The position numbers and the translations under genes were made by a program. DNA of 46,233 nt from Candidatus Fermentithermobacillaceae bacterium DTU015 (lineage in GTDB: Bacteria > Bacillota > Sulfobacillia > Fermentithermobacillales > Fermentithermobacillaceae), in NCBI GenBank assembly GCA_001513185.1, contig LFST01000053.1:2733-48965 (forward strand), read 5' to 3'. Shown here in pieces: positions 23,631-32,239 of the stretch; position 1 is the first letter of the stretch, and the number at the start of each line of letters is the position of its first letter. The notes below the pieces were generated by a model. It saw nothing but the letters and a program-made list of their open reading frames with translations. It was not told where the DNA came from and did not search any database.

Positions 23631-26153
23631 TTAGTCTGCCTCGGGTTCTGCCGGCTCTACGGCTTGTTCTTGATTCTCTGCAAACTCCTGAGGTGCGTCT
23701 GTTTGTCCGGCATCTTCTTCAGGTGCTTGAACCTCTGCCGGCTCATCTGCCTGCTTGTCAGGTTCTGAGTCTTCAGCAGGCTCCTGCGCATCTGCTTCTG
23801 CGGGCTCTTCTGCCTCGGCCGGTGCTTTAGCAGGCTGCTGTGCCTGTTCTGCTTCCCCGGCAGGCTCAACGCACTCTTCAGCCTCTACAGGCTCTTGAGC
23901 AGTTTCCTCGGTTTCTGCCTCGGCAGCAGGTTCCTCTGTCTCCACTGCCTCGCAAATAGCTTCAGCTTCCGCTTCGGCCTCCCGTACTTGGGCCTCTGCT
24001 TCAGCAGGTTCGCCGACTTCTGCATAAGCTTCCCCGGCCTCTGCCTCCGGAGTAGGTTCGTCTATTACAACTGCAGCTTCAACCTTGTCTTCAGCCTCTT
24101 CAGATGCTCCGCTCTCCAAGAGTATTTGATCGGCCTGCTTGATGCTCAGGCTGATCTTCCGCTCTTCAGGCCTGGTCCTAAGTACTTTGACCATGACCAC
24201 ATCGCCGGAATTGACAACGTCTTCCGGCTTAGCGATATGCTGGTGAGAAATCTCGGATATGTGAACAAGCCCTTCCACTCCAGGTTCAAGTTGCACAAAA
24301 GCACCGAAAGGCGCGGTCCGGGTTACTTCACCCTTGATTACTGCACCCACAGGATATTTCTGTTCTACATCACCCCAGGGATCGGGAAGAACTTGCTTGC
24401 GTCCTAAGGAGATCCTGCCTCTTTCCCTGTCGACTTTGAGCACTTTGACTTCAAGTTCCTGGCCTTCGCTGACTACCTCGGACGGGTGATTGACCCTTGC
24501 CCAAGAAAGTTCAGAAATATGTAACAGGCCGTCAACCCCACCTAAGTCGACAAATACTCCGAAGTCTGTAATGCCTTTTACAATGCCTTTTCTGATCTGG
24601 CCTTCTGCAATAGTTTCCCAAGTTTCCCTGCAGAGCCTTTCATGTTCTTCCTCGAGCACAACTCTCTGAGAAAGAATTACCCGGTTCTTGGACCTATCCA
24701 ACTCGAGCACTCTCATCCTCAGAGTTTGGCCGACGTACTTGGAAAGGTCGGCAACATAGCCGCGTTCCACTTGAGAGGCAGGTACGAAACCCCTGACTCC
24801 TACGTCAACCACCAGTCCTCCCTTTACTTCCTGCGCGACCGGTGCTTCAACAATGTCCTGCTCTAGGTAAGCTTGTTCCAATCTCTTCCATGCAATTTCC
24901 TCATCAGCCTTCCTCTTGGAGAGTCGTAGGCCTCCTTCTTCAGAGTCTACACCGAGGACATAGACCATTATTTCGTCCCCTGGAGCCACTTTTTCAGGAG
25001 CTAAGACCCCTCGACGCTGAAACTCATGAGCCGGGATGAACCCTTCGGACTTGTACCCTACGTCTACCAGTGCGCCGTTTTCGTCAACGGACACTACCTT
25101 GCCCTTGACAATCTCTCCTTCACGCAGGGTCTTAAAGGTCTCAGCGTAAAGCTGTTCAGGGGTCTTTTCTTCTGCGGCTGCACTTTCGGCGGGGCCTTCT
25201 TGCGGTTCCTCAGAAGACGTTTGTTCTGAAGCCTCAGGCTCGACAACGTTTTCCTGCTCCTGTCTATGTTCCTCTTGTACCTCCTCTGTCCCTTGCTCCA
25301 AATTAGTCTTTTCCAATTCCTCCACCTTGCCTACAACCTCCTTTATCACCCGGTCGGGAGTAGACGCACCTGCGGTTACGCCCACGATGCGTTTGCCCGC
25401 TAACCACTGAGGCAACACATCCTCTGCCGACTCCACTAGGTAAGCTTCTGCACCACACTGCTCGGCTATTCTCAGGAGCTGCCTGGTGTTTGCACTTGTC
25501 CTTCCGCCGACTACCAGAACAAGATCGCATTCCTCGGCAAGTTCCCTCGTAGCCTGCTGCCTTTCTTCTGTGGCCGTGCAGATAGTATTCGATAGATCAA
25601 CCGAAATACCTTTTTTCTTCAATTTTTTTATCACTTGCTCCACGTCTGCTTTTTTTGACGTTGTCTGAGCCACAAGCCCAACATTCGAGCCTAAGTCCTC
25701 GCCGGAAATCGCATCCAGCTCCGACGCATCCCTTATGCAGATGGCATAAGGCCCTGCGTGGGATAGAATGCCCCGTACTTCCGGGTGATCCTTGTCGCCC
25801 ACAATGAGGACCTTCTTGCCTTCCGCTGCATGCCTGCGGGCTTCCTTTTGAGCTCGGGCCACAAATGGGCAAGTTGCGTCGATAAGGTGGACTGTCGGGG
25901 GGATGTTTTGCCTTTCTTCCAAAGTTGTACCGTGGGTCCTAAGTATCAAGGTGCCGGAATCCACTTGGGAGATGTTACCGGCTATCCTTACACCCTTCTT
26001 AGTGAGTTCGGCAACTACCACGGGGTTATGGATAATCGGCCCCAATGTCCATATCGGATACGGGCCTTCCTCAAGCGCCTTCTCCACCATCTCGATGGCT
26101 CGTTTGACACCGAAACAATAACCTTTGTGCTTTGCCAACTTAACTTGAATCAT
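23631..26153 (-). CDS. ispH: IspH (HMB-PP reductase) fused to ribosomal protein S1
   Basis: An 840-residue bifunctional protein. Residues 1-~282 are IspH, the 4Fe-4S enzyme that makes IPP and DMAPP in the last step of the MEP pathway; cluster cysteines are C13 (GYCFGV), C95 (DATCPFV) and C192 (NTICTAT). 'RTHG' and 'TTSKKAD' are further active-site segments. A Glu/Gln-rich linker leads to four S1 RNA-binding domains (about 347-673), e.g. 'VKGKVVSVDENGALVDVGY' and 'GIVKGITDFGVFVDLGGVDG'. An unusually long, acidic Ala/Glu/Pro-rich tail of ~160 residues ends the protein. The IspH-S1 fusion is known from Clostridia. The gene overlaps plsC (ATGA) in the conserved order cmk-plsC-ispH/S1. Confidence 0.95.
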   Translation of the reverse strand: MIQVKLAKHKGYCFGVKRAIEMVEKALEEGPYPIWTLGPIIHNPVVVAELTKKGVRIAGNISQVDSGTLILRTHGTTLEERQNIPPTVHLIDATCPFVARAQKEARRHAAEGKKVLIVGDKDHPEVRGILSHAGPYAICIRDASELDAISGEDLGSNVGLVAQTTSKKADVEQVIKKLKKKGISVDLSNTICTATEERQQATRELAEECDLVLVVGGRTSANTRQLLRIAEQCGAEAYLVESAEDVLPQWLAGKRIVGVTAGASTPDRVIKEVVGKVEELEKTNLEQGTEEVQEEHRQEQENVVEPEASEQTSSEEPQEGPAESAAAEEKTPEQLYAETFKTLREGEIVKGKVVSVDENGALVDVGYKSEGFIPAHEFQRRGVLAPEKVAPGDEIMVYVLGVDSEEGGLRLSKRKADEEIAWKRLEQAYLEQDIVEAPVAQEVKGGLVVDVGVRGFVPASQVERGYVADLSKYVGQTLRMRVLELDRSKNRVILSQRVVLEEEHERLCRETWETIAEGQIRKGIVKGITDFGVFVDLGGVDGLLHISELSWARVNHPSEVVSEGQELEVKVLKVDRERGRISLGRKQVLPDPWGDVEQKYPVGAVIKGEVTRTAPFGAFVQLEPGVEGLVHISEISHQHIAKPEDVVNSGDVVMVKVLRTRPEERKISLSIKQADQILLESGASEEAEDKVEAAVVIDEPTPEAEAGEAYAEVGEPAEAEAQVREAEAEAEAICEAVETEEPAAEAETEETAQEPVEAEECVEPAGEAEQAQQPAKAPAEAEEPAEADAQEPAEDSEPDKQADEPAEVQAPEEDAGQTDAPQEFAENQEQAVEPAEPEAD

Positions 26154-26749
26154 GCCGGTTCATCAGAGCCCAAAGTCTCCCACAAATGCTTTATAGCCTC
26201 CATTACCTGTAATGATCCTTCCTGCACATCAGTAGATAGCCTTCCGGTTCCACCTTTTATTTCAAAGGGGACACCGCAGGCTACCTTGATAACGCTCCTG
26301 AAGCCGTACTTCCCCCTTATGGCTACAGGCAGCACCCGGGCGCCTGTCTTTATGGCCAAGAGGGCAGCCCCGCCGTGGCCCGGCCCCAGCTTATCAGGGG
26401 TCTTCTGCCTGGTGCCTTCGGGAAACACCCCGACTACTTGTCCGGCTTCGAGCACCGAAAGCCCAGTCCTTATGGCTCCCACATCAGCTTTTCCCCTGTT
26501 TACAGGGAAAGCATGTAGTTTGGTCAGCAAGAATGCCATGAGGCCATTGTTGAACAGTTCTTTCTTGGCCATGAAATGGACAGGCCAGGGCATGACCCAC
26601 GCCAGCAGCACCGGATCCCACCATGAGATATGGTTTGCGCATACCACTAAAGGGCCTTGTGAAGGGATGTTTTCGATACCTTCGACCCTTACGTCAAACA
26701 GCAGCTTCATGCCTACACGCGCTATTTGCCTGCCTATACTGTAGAGCAT
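26150..26749 (-). CDS. plsC: 1-acyl-sn-glycerol-3-phosphate acyltransferase
   Basis: A 199-residue PlsC, which acylates lysophosphatidic acid to phosphatidic acid, the step after PlsY. It carries the catalytic NHxxxxD motif 'ANHISWWDP', the glycerol-phosphate-binding 'FPEGTRQ', 'MAKKELFNNG' and 'PVAIRG'. A short hydrophobic N-terminal region probably dips into the membrane. Its start lies inside the end of cmk (overlap of 16 bases), and its stop overlaps the ispH start (ATGA), so all three are translationally linked. Confidence 0.93.
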   Translation of the reverse strand: MLYSIGRQIARVGMKLLFDVRVEGIENIPSQGPLVVCANHISWWDPVLLAWVMPWPVHFMAKKELFNNGLMAFLLTKLHAFPVNRGKADVGAIRTGLSVLEAGQVVGVFPEGTRQKTPDKLGPGHGGAALLAIKTGARVLPVAIRGKYGFRSVIKVACGVPFEIKGGTGRLSTDVQEGSLQVMEAIKHLWETLGSDEPA

Positions 26750-27480
26750 CTTTGTCTCGCCTCACACAGCCCGACTATGATACGGCAAACCTCGTCGATG
26801 CTCATGTCAGTGCTGTCGATTAACACCGCATCCTCGACCTTGACCAGTTTGCCCCACTCTCTTTCCAGGTCCTTGGCATCCCGGGCTTGCATCTCTGCCA
26901 GTACTTCTTCAAATGACATGTCAATTCCTCTATTCTTGAGATCCACCCACCGCCGCCTGGCCCGTTCGTTCACATCGGCCGTCAAGAACACCTTGACTTC
27001 GGCATCGGGTATGACCACGCTGGTGATATCCCTGCCTTCCATGACCACCCCTCCACGCCTGGCCAGTTCCCGTTGGATTTCCACAAGCACCCGCCTGACC
27101 GGCTGGGCCATGGAGATGAGTTTAACTGCCCTGTCGGTCTCGGGAGTCCTCAACCTGTGGGTGAATTCCTGCCCATCGATCCAAACCCTGAAAACCCCGT
27201 CGTCTTCACGTGCATCCATATTCACTGATGCAGCCATCTCACCCAGGGCTTCGTGGTCGTCGAAGGAGATCTTGCGGTCCAAAGCCAGCACTGCCAGCGC
27301 GCGGTACATAGCTCCTGTATCAAGGTAGGTATATCCGAGGATATCCGCCACTTTCCGGGCCACGGTACTCTTGCCGGCACCTGCCGGGCCGTCAATGGCT
27401 ATCCTAAGCTTCTTGGGTCTAGCTGGGTCTTTAGTTGGCATCGCCTGGTGCTTACACGGCTGAGAATGTCCCATATCCAT
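26734..27480 (-). CDS. cmk: Cytidylate kinase
   Basis: It phosphorylates CMP/dCMP with ATP. The P-loop 'IAIDGPAGAGKSTVARKVA' is followed by 'YLDTGAMYRALA', 'RLRTPETDRAVKLISMAQPVR' (CMP-binding insert; shorter fragment 'IDGQEFTHRLR' also visible), and 'VVMEGRDITSVV' with 'DAEVKVFLTAD', all hallmarks of bacterial Cmk. Length after the P-loop methionine region is normal (~225); the first ~20 residues are an extension. GTG/ATG choice: ATG at 27480 has GGAAGGTG just upstream; ATG at 27441 is an alternative without a clear site. Confidence 0.94.
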   Translation of the reverse strand: MDMGHSQPCKHQAMPTKDPARPKKLRIAIDGPAGAGKSTVARKVADILGYTYLDTGAMYRALAVLALDRKISFDDHEALGEMAASVNMDAREDDGVFRVWIDGQEFTHRLRTPETDRAVKLISMAQPVRRVLVEIQRELARRGGVVMEGRDITSVVIPDAEVKVFLTADVNERARRRWVDLKNRGIDMSFEEVLAEMQARDAKDLEREWGKLVKVEDAVLIDSTDMSIDEVCRIIVGLCEARQRCSTV

Positions 27481-27504
27481 AACACCTTCCGGGACAAGAT
27501 TATA

Positions 27505-28194
27505 TCAGGGTTGTACAAGATTTACCCGACCTAATGACAAAACTCCTTCTCCTTTGACCCAGGTACCCACGGAAGGCGTTAGCACATTACTGCTCACCGC
27601 GGACACGACGACGTTAGCCGTCCCCTTCTCGGCAACAATCTCGATTACATCTCCATGACAGCACACCACTACCGCGTCTGCGGGGTCAGCCCGCTTAGCG
27701 GCGTGCCCGTTCACCACTATCCACACATGGGGATTAGGTTCGCCTATGAACTTGAGGCAAATCACCCCGGTATCCTTAGTATACACGTGCTCCGCCGGAG
27801 GCCACTGGAGCCAGGTGTAAATAGGTACTTCTACTCCGCTGAGGGCTTTAGCCAGGGGTTGCCCCTCAAGCCAAATGGTCTTGTTAAGCAGAGCTCGCAT
27901 AGAATCAAACCGGAGCAGCCCCTGCACCAGCACAACCAGGCACAAGTAGGCTAAGAGAAACCCGAAATACCGGGAATCAAAGCACTTCCTGCGCTCCTGC
28001 CTTAAGCGATCCCGCCTGCTACGTATTGTAGGCCACCTCCTAAACCGCGAAACCGTGAGGCCATGACAGCCGTATGCAGGTGTACCATCATCTGCACTCA
28101 CAACAAGCGGCGCTAAAACCTCCGGCATTGGATTATTCCCACATCGGGATTGCAGTATGACCACATAACCCGTTTGGGCAGATGCAAGCACCAA
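27505..28194 (-). CDS. Unrecognised single-span membrane protein upstream of cmk
   Basis: About 229 residues. A basic segment ('RSRRDRLRQERRKCFDSR') precedes one membrane helix ('YFGFLLAYLCLVVLVQGLL'), so the ~120-residue C-terminal part is probably extracytoplasmic. That part is beta-rich and contains 'TGVICLKFIGEPNPHVWIVV' and 'DVIEIVAEKGTANVVVSAVS', with no known motif. The stop lies 24 bases before cmk, so it probably belongs to the cmk-plsC-ispH unit. The N-terminus is uncertain: TTG at 28194 and ATG at 28128 both lack strong sites, and the residues before the basic segment look unlike a signal peptide. Function unknown. Confidence 0.55.
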   Translation of the reverse strand: MVLASAQTGYVVILQSRCGNNPMPEVLAPLVVSADDGTPAYGCHGLTVSRFRRWPTIRSRRDRLRQERRKCFDSRYFGFLLAYLCLVVLVQGLLRFDSMRALLNKTIWLEGQPLAKALSGVEVPIYTWLQWPPAEHVYTKDTGVICLKFIGEPNPHVWIVVNGHAAKRADPADAVVVCCHGDVIEIVAEKGTANVVVSAVSSNVLTPSVGTWVKGEGVLSLGRVNLVQP

Positions 28195-28229
28195 CGTGCC
28201 TCGCCGAGGGGTGTGTGAAGCCTGGCCGT

Positions 28230-29030
28230 TTAAGGTTTAGCGATGGAATACGGTACCACGTAGCGGATATCGGCGTGTGGATCCGCTATGATCCGGGACT
28301 TTGCCCCATATACCTTCTCGATGATTTCGGGAGATATTTCCCTGGGACGGATCGATTCCACAAACCTTCCTTGCTTCATGAAAAACAGGGTTGAGGCGTA
28401 TCTCAGGGCAAGGTTTACATCATGGAAGATGGCGAGCACAGTCCGGCCTTCACGGACAAGTTGAGTGAGGATTTCCATAATCTCTATTTCGAAACTCATA
28501 TCAAGGTGGGCGGTGGGCTCGTCCAGCAAGAGTACGGCCGGATCTTGGCAAATCGCCCGGGCTATCTGCACCCTTTGCTGCTCACCTGATGAAAGAGAAG
28601 TCACGGGCCTGTGGCGTAAGTGGAGTATCTTGGTAGCAGCCATGGCGTGTTCAGCTGCCTTAAGGTCACGTTGGGATTGAGCCACAACCGAATCAGAATA
28701 AGCAATCCTCCCCATGAGCACCGCTTCCTCCACGGTAAACTCAAAAGCTGAGCGGTATTCCGGCGCCACATAAGTTATCAGGCGGCTCCTATCCTTGTCT
28801 TTCATTGAATGGACCTGCTGGTTGCACACCAGCACCTGGCCGCGCTGGGGCTCAAGGTAACCAGAGATCACTTTGAGCAGGGTGCTTTTGCCGGCCCCGT
28901 TAGGTCCCAGAAGGGCTGAGAAGGTACCTCTTGGTATCTCAAAGCTAATGTCGTGGAGAATCTGATTGCCGTCGTAAGCAAACCACACCCCGTTTACCCA
29001 TATGGTTGCTGCTGCGTTACTCTTACCCAT
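28230..29030 (-). CDS. btuD: ABC transporter ATPase, FecE/BtuD type (probable cobalamin importer)
   Basis: A 266-residue ATPase of the iron-siderophore/B12 import class. It has Walker A 'LGPNGAGKSTLLK', the Q-loop region 'YVAPEYRSAFEFTVEEAVLMG' (here around the Ala-Pro-Glu), signature 'LSSGEQQRVQIARAI', Walker B 'VLLLDEPTAHLD' and switch 'FHDVNLALRYA'. It would drive the BtuC-like permease encoded immediately upstream (start 2 bases from that gene's end). The cobalamin riboswitch at the head of this unit makes cobalamin, or a cobalt corrinoid, the likely cargo. Confidence 0.9.
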   Translation of the reverse strand: MGKSNAAATIWVNGVWFAYDGNQILHDISFEIPRGTFSALLGPNGAGKSTLLKVISGYLEPQRGQVLVCNQQVHSMKDKDRSRLITYVAPEYRSAFEFTVEEAVLMGRIAYSDSVVAQSQRDLKAAEHAMAATKILHLRHRPVTSLSSGEQQRVQIARAICQDPAVLLLDEPTAHLDMSFEIEIMEILTQLVREGRTVLAIFHDVNLALRYASTLFFMKQGRFVESIRPREISPEIIEKVYGAKSRIIADPHADIRYVVPYSIAKP

Positions 29031-29031
29031 C

Positions 29032-30066
29032 TCATATCCCCCTCTTCCGGACCTTTACCAAGAGATACAAGAAGAACGGAGCCCCGAACAAAGAGGTTAT
29101 GACGCCTACCGGGATTTCAAGGGGAGACACCATGGTGCGGGCCAAGAGGTCAGCCAGCACCAGGGTATTGCCGCCTGCCAGCGCCGACACAGGGATAAGC
29201 CAGCGGTGGTCAGGTCCCATGATCATCCGTACCACGTGGGGGACGATGAGCCCGACAAAACCAACCGGCCCGGTAAACGCCACACAGCTGGCCGTTGTAA
29301 GGGAGCTTGCCCAGAGGATGCGGCGCTTTACCTTCTCCACCGATACCCCCATGTGGAACGCAGCTTCTTCCCCGAAAGAAAACGCATTGAGGGCTTTTGA
29401 CTGGGCCCACAAGACCCCCATCCCAATTGCGGCATATGGAAGCGCAGACCCTACTGCTTTCCACGACGACCTGGATAACCCGCCCATGGTCCAGAACACG
29501 ATTTCTTCCACCCTCTGCCGGAAGAACACCATAAGGAAAGCGATCAAGGATGACACAAGGCTGGACACTGCAATCCCTGATAGCAGCAGGGTCCAGGTAT
29601 CAGTACGCCCGTTTTTCGTCGATAAGAGATACACGACCCCTGTAGAAGCAAAAGCCCCGAAAAACGCAAGCACCGGGAGGGACCAAAGCCCCAATACCCT
29701 CCCGGCGCCGAACACTATCCCAAGCACGGCGCCTAAAGAAGCGCCCGACGATACTCCCAAAACATACGGGTCAGCCATTGGGTTCCTGAATAATCCCTGC
29801 ATGGCTGCGCCTGCAACCCCCAGGGAGGCACCCTCGATAAACGCCATAAGCACTCTGGGAAACCTGAGCGTCCAAAGGATGATATGTCCGGTCTCGCCAT
29901 CATCTGTGACAGGCCCTGCCAGCAGAGCTTTGGCGAGATCTTTCAACGGGATGGGTACGCTGCCCAGGGACAAGCCCAAAAGCATGCTGATGATAAACAC
30001 CGCCCCTGAGACGGTCAAGAACAGCGGGCTGAACTTTGCCTTAAACCCATTGCGATTAGCTTCCAC
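29032..30066 (-). CDS. btuC: FecCD-family ABC permease (BtuC-like)
   Basis: A 344-residue permease with about ten hydrophobic segments and standard FecCD motifs: 'ILWTLRFPRVLMAFIEGASL', 'GVAGAAMQGLFRNPMADPYVLG', 'SSGASLGAVLG' and 'TGPVGFVGLIVPHVVRM' (the coupling-helix region). It forms the membrane channel of a substrate-binding-protein-dependent importer for cobalamin or iron chelates. The GTG at 30066 follows GAGGG by nine bases. It is followed at once by the ATPase gene and preceded, after a 207-base gap with no recognisable feature, by the binding protein. Confidence 0.92.
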   Translation of the reverse strand: MEANRNGFKAKFSPLFLTVSGAVFIISMLLGLSLGSVPIPLKDLAKALLAGPVTDDGETGHIILWTLRFPRVLMAFIEGASLGVAGAAMQGLFRNPMADPYVLGVSSGASLGAVLGIVFGAGRVLGLWSLPVLAFFGAFASTGVVYLLSTKNGRTDTWTLLLSGIAVSSLVSSLIAFLMVFFRQRVEEIVFWTMGGLSRSSWKAVGSALPYAAIGMGVLWAQSKALNAFSFGEEAAFHMGVSVEKVKRRILWASSLTTASCVAFTGPVGFVGLIVPHVVRMIMGPDHRWLIPVSALAGGNTLVLADLLARTMVSPLEIPVGVITSLFGAPFFLYLLVKVRKRGI

Positions 30067-30273
30067 CTGTGCGTGCCCTCCCTGTTGTCACCCTTGTTGG
30101 TTCCAGTTGCATCCTTCCTACATATTCCGGCTCCCAGCCACGGGGACGGGCTACAACCCCAGCCCTGTGGCAACTGCATTTGGTCCCTGGTTGTCCAACT
30201 CCGGTTGTCCATCCACCGGCCGGTTGGCCAAGCAGGTCTTCTGTCTCGCGTTAGCTTGTCTTGCGTGTCAGGT

Positions 30274-31209
30274 CTAGATCTCTAACTCAGGATAAAGATG
30301 GCGGGCGATCTCCTTCACGCCGTCCACGATAGAAGGGCCTTGCCTGCTGGTAAGATCGCCGTCGACATAGTACACCCTGCCCTCTTTGACAGCCCTCAGT
30401 TCGGACCAGCCTGGGCGGTCCTTAAGCCCGGCTACAAATTCTTCAGGGATAGTGATGAGGATCACATCGGGATCCTTGTCCAAGACCTCTTCCATGCTTA
30501 CCTGGAGATACTGCATTTCAACGTCTTTTACTATGTTAACCCCGCCTGCCCGGCTGAGCATGTCGTCCATGAACGAGCCAGGCCCCACGGTCCAAAGGTC
30601 TTGGTCAAGCACTACCAGGACAGAGGGCTTTGAGGTTTCCAAGGCTTCAATCTCAGCTGACACTTGGTTGAGTTCTTGCTCCAATCGCGCTGCCAATGCT
30701 TGACCCTCTTCTTCCACACCGGCTGCCTTGGCTACGCGCTTAATGTCCTCAAACACTTCGGCTACACTGCCCGGGCTTGACAGGTAGGTTGCAATGCCCA
30801 GGTCCTCGATTTCCTTGGCCAGCTGGGTGGCTTCAGTCCCCGGGACAAACACTAAGTCGGGTTTGAGGGCGACCAGTTTCTCCTTGTCGAGGGTAAACGC
30901 ATCGCCTACTTTCTCCTTTTCCAACGCTTCTTCCGGCTTATTACACCAATTGCTCACACCCACCACCTTTTCGCCCAGGCCCAGGGCGAACAAGATCTCG
31001 GTGTGGGCGGGTGACAGGGACACTATTCGTTCAGGGGCCTTTTCAAGTTCAATGGTCCTGCCCGCGCCGTCAGTGAAAGTCACACTACGCGGTAAGCATC
31101 CGACCAAGACAAGGACCGCCCATCCCATAACTGCCAGAAGCAGCGTGAAGGCGATGCCCTTCTTGAACATGTGTACGGTTTTGGTTGTACGAATGTATCG
31201 TGATACCAA
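30274..31209 (-). CDS. btuF: Cobalamin/iron-chelate ABC binding lipoprotein (BtuF-like)
   Basis: A 311-residue periplasmic-binding-type lipoprotein. A signal peptide ends in the lipobox LVGC (about residue 38). The mature part is a type III (helical-hinge) binding protein: 'PERIVSLSPAHTEILFALG', 'VVGVSNWCNKPEEA', 'LKPDLVFVPG', 'FMDDMLSRAGGVNIV' and 'DPDVILI', all standard for BtuF/FepB-like proteins. The start is the TTG at 31209, nine bases after GGAGG. The 5' leader contains a cobalamin riboswitch, so expression should fall when B12 is plentiful. It supplies substrate to the BtuCD-like pair downstream. Confidence 0.92.
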   Translation of the reverse strand: MVSRYIRTTKTVHMFKKGIAFTLLLAVMGWAVLVLVGCLPRSVTFTDGAGRTIELEKAPERIVSLSPAHTEILFALGLGEKVVGVSNWCNKPEEALEKEKVGDAFTLDKEKLVALKPDLVFVPGTEATQLAKEIEDLGIATYLSSPGSVAEVFEDIKRVAKAAGVEEEGQALAARLEQELNQVSAEIEALETSKPSVLVVLDQDLWTVGPGSFMDDMLSRAGGVNIVKDVEMQYLQVSMEEVLDKDPDVILITIPEEFVAGLKDRPGWSELRAVKEGRVYYVDGDLTSRQGPSIVDGVKEIARHLYPELEI

Positions 31210-31388
31210 AGCAGGTTTACCTCCATTCTCAACTCATGTAGTTCATGTAGTTGATGCGGTTCCGGCTTGAACCTTTAGTCCTTAAGCAATCACGGTGCTG
31301 GACATGCAGCCACGACATACAGTCACAAGGCATGCAGGAGCAATACCGTGGAATCTCCGGACTCATGGCGGCAGTAAGTGTTGAGGTA

Positions 31389-31415
31389 CACAAAGCCCCG
31401 GTCCAGGCCGGGGGT
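31389..31415 (-). terminator. Possible riboswitch-controlled terminator
   Basis: On the minus strand CCCCGG and CCGGGG (31408-31413 and 31396-31401) form a stem with a 6-nt loop followed by CTTTGTG. It lies between the riboswitch and the btuF-like gene. Its T-tract is short. Confidence 0.5.
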
Positions 31416-31474
31416 AGGAGTTCATGCACATAAAATACGCCCCCTCCTCTCGCCCGAAGTCGGGTGACGTGCAC

Positions 31475-31648
31475 ACTCAGGCAGGTCTCCTGGCTTCCGG
31501 ATCATTGCCCCTGCACCTTCCCGAAAGCCACAGCTTTCAGTGGTTTGTCAGCAGGTTGCTCCCCGGTCACAGTGGCGGGACCGCGCCGGACTTGCGCCTT
31601 AAGCGCTTCACCGGACTTCCCTATTCTCCCTGTTCGGGCACCTGAATG
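31475..31648 (-). ncRNA. Cobalamin riboswitch
   Basis: Read on the minus strand, the region has the classic parts in order: the 5' AGGTGCC element (31638-31644), GGGAATAGGGAAGTCCGGTG, GCGCGGTCCCGCCACTGTGA, and at the 3' end the B12 box GCCAGGAGACCTGCC (31481-31495). Together these fold into the adenosylcobalamin-binding core. It precedes the BtuFCD-like genes and should switch them off when cobalamin is bound. Confidence 0.95.
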
Positions 31649-31713
31649 TGGTTAGTCAACCGAACCTTATTGTTTTGTGGGCAATTCCCTAAAGGCGAAT
31701 GCCCTACTATGTA

Positions 31714-31727
31714 TGTCCTTAAGGACA
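31714..31727. promoter_or_regulatory. Perfect 14-bp palindrome TGTCCTTAAGGACA
   Basis: A perfect palindrome about 70 bases upstream of the riboswitch 5' end, in the region where its promoter should lie. It may be a repressor or regulator site; no partner is identified. Confidence 0.4.
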
Positions 31728-31773
31728 CACATCCATTCTAACCTAAAGCCTTGTGGAATTGAAGTAGCTTGCC

Positions 31774-31802
31774 GAAAAAGCCGGTGCCAGGGCGTACCGG
31801 CT
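31774..31802 (-). terminator. Intrinsic terminator, minus strand
   Basis: AGCCGGT / ACCGGCT stem (31779-31785 with 31796-31802) followed on the minus strand by TTTTTCGG. It would end leftward transcription arriving from the nicotinate phosphoribosyltransferase side. Confidence 0.7.
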
Positions 31803-31905
31803 ACTTGAATCCCAGTTTACCGCTAATTCCCGCCGCGGGTCTGGTTAGCAGGTCCAGCCCCTTGGAAATACTCTGTTTAGAACCACCCGAGGAGGCAGTC
31901 ACAAG

Positions 31906-32172
31906 TTGCAGTTTCAGCGGGATAAAGATTTTGCCTGGGTAATAGTATTTGCGTCGTTCCTCGTGCTTGTGATTGCTTCCCTGGTGTCCGCCATTCTCCA
32001 AGCACCAAAAAGAGATGTGCCTCAGCCTGTAGCCTTGGCCAGTTCAACTTTTGAAAGGGAATTCGTCCTGCACACGCTACAATTGGTGAAGTACATCTCT
32101 TTGGGAACAATGGCTTTGGGCGCATACGGGGTGTTCACCTGGCCATCTGGCCCGGGAGCACCCAGATGGTAA
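31906..32172 (+). CDS. Small two-span membrane protein, unrecognised
   Basis: An 88-residue protein with two hydrophobic helices ('FAWVIVFASFLVLVIASLV' and 'YISLGTMALGAYGVFTW') joined by a polar loop. The TTG start at 31906 has GAGGAGG ten bases upstream, which is the main reason to accept it as a gene. It is divergent from the riboswitch region and convergent with the nicotinate phosphoribosyltransferase. No family is recognised. Confidence 0.55.
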   Translation: MQFQRDKDFAWVIVFASFLVLVIASLVSAILQAPKRDVPQPVALASSTFEREFVLHTLQLVKYISLGTMALGAYGVFTWPSGPGAPRW

Positions 32173-32239
32173 AACCTTGTCTGCAGAGTTCACCGCAGGC
32201 GCTCTACCGAAGCGGCCAGCCCAAATCCATTTTTCTGCC

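Noticed and set aside
30067-30273. Regulatory element between the btuC- and btuF-like genes
   Set aside because: The 207-base gap has some GGTTGTCC-like repetition but no consistent dyad, hairpin or T-tract.
29006-30277. 423-codon plus-strand ORF
   Set aside because: It is antisense to the BtuC-like permease, with Pro/Thr/Ser-rich composition typical of a shadow frame.
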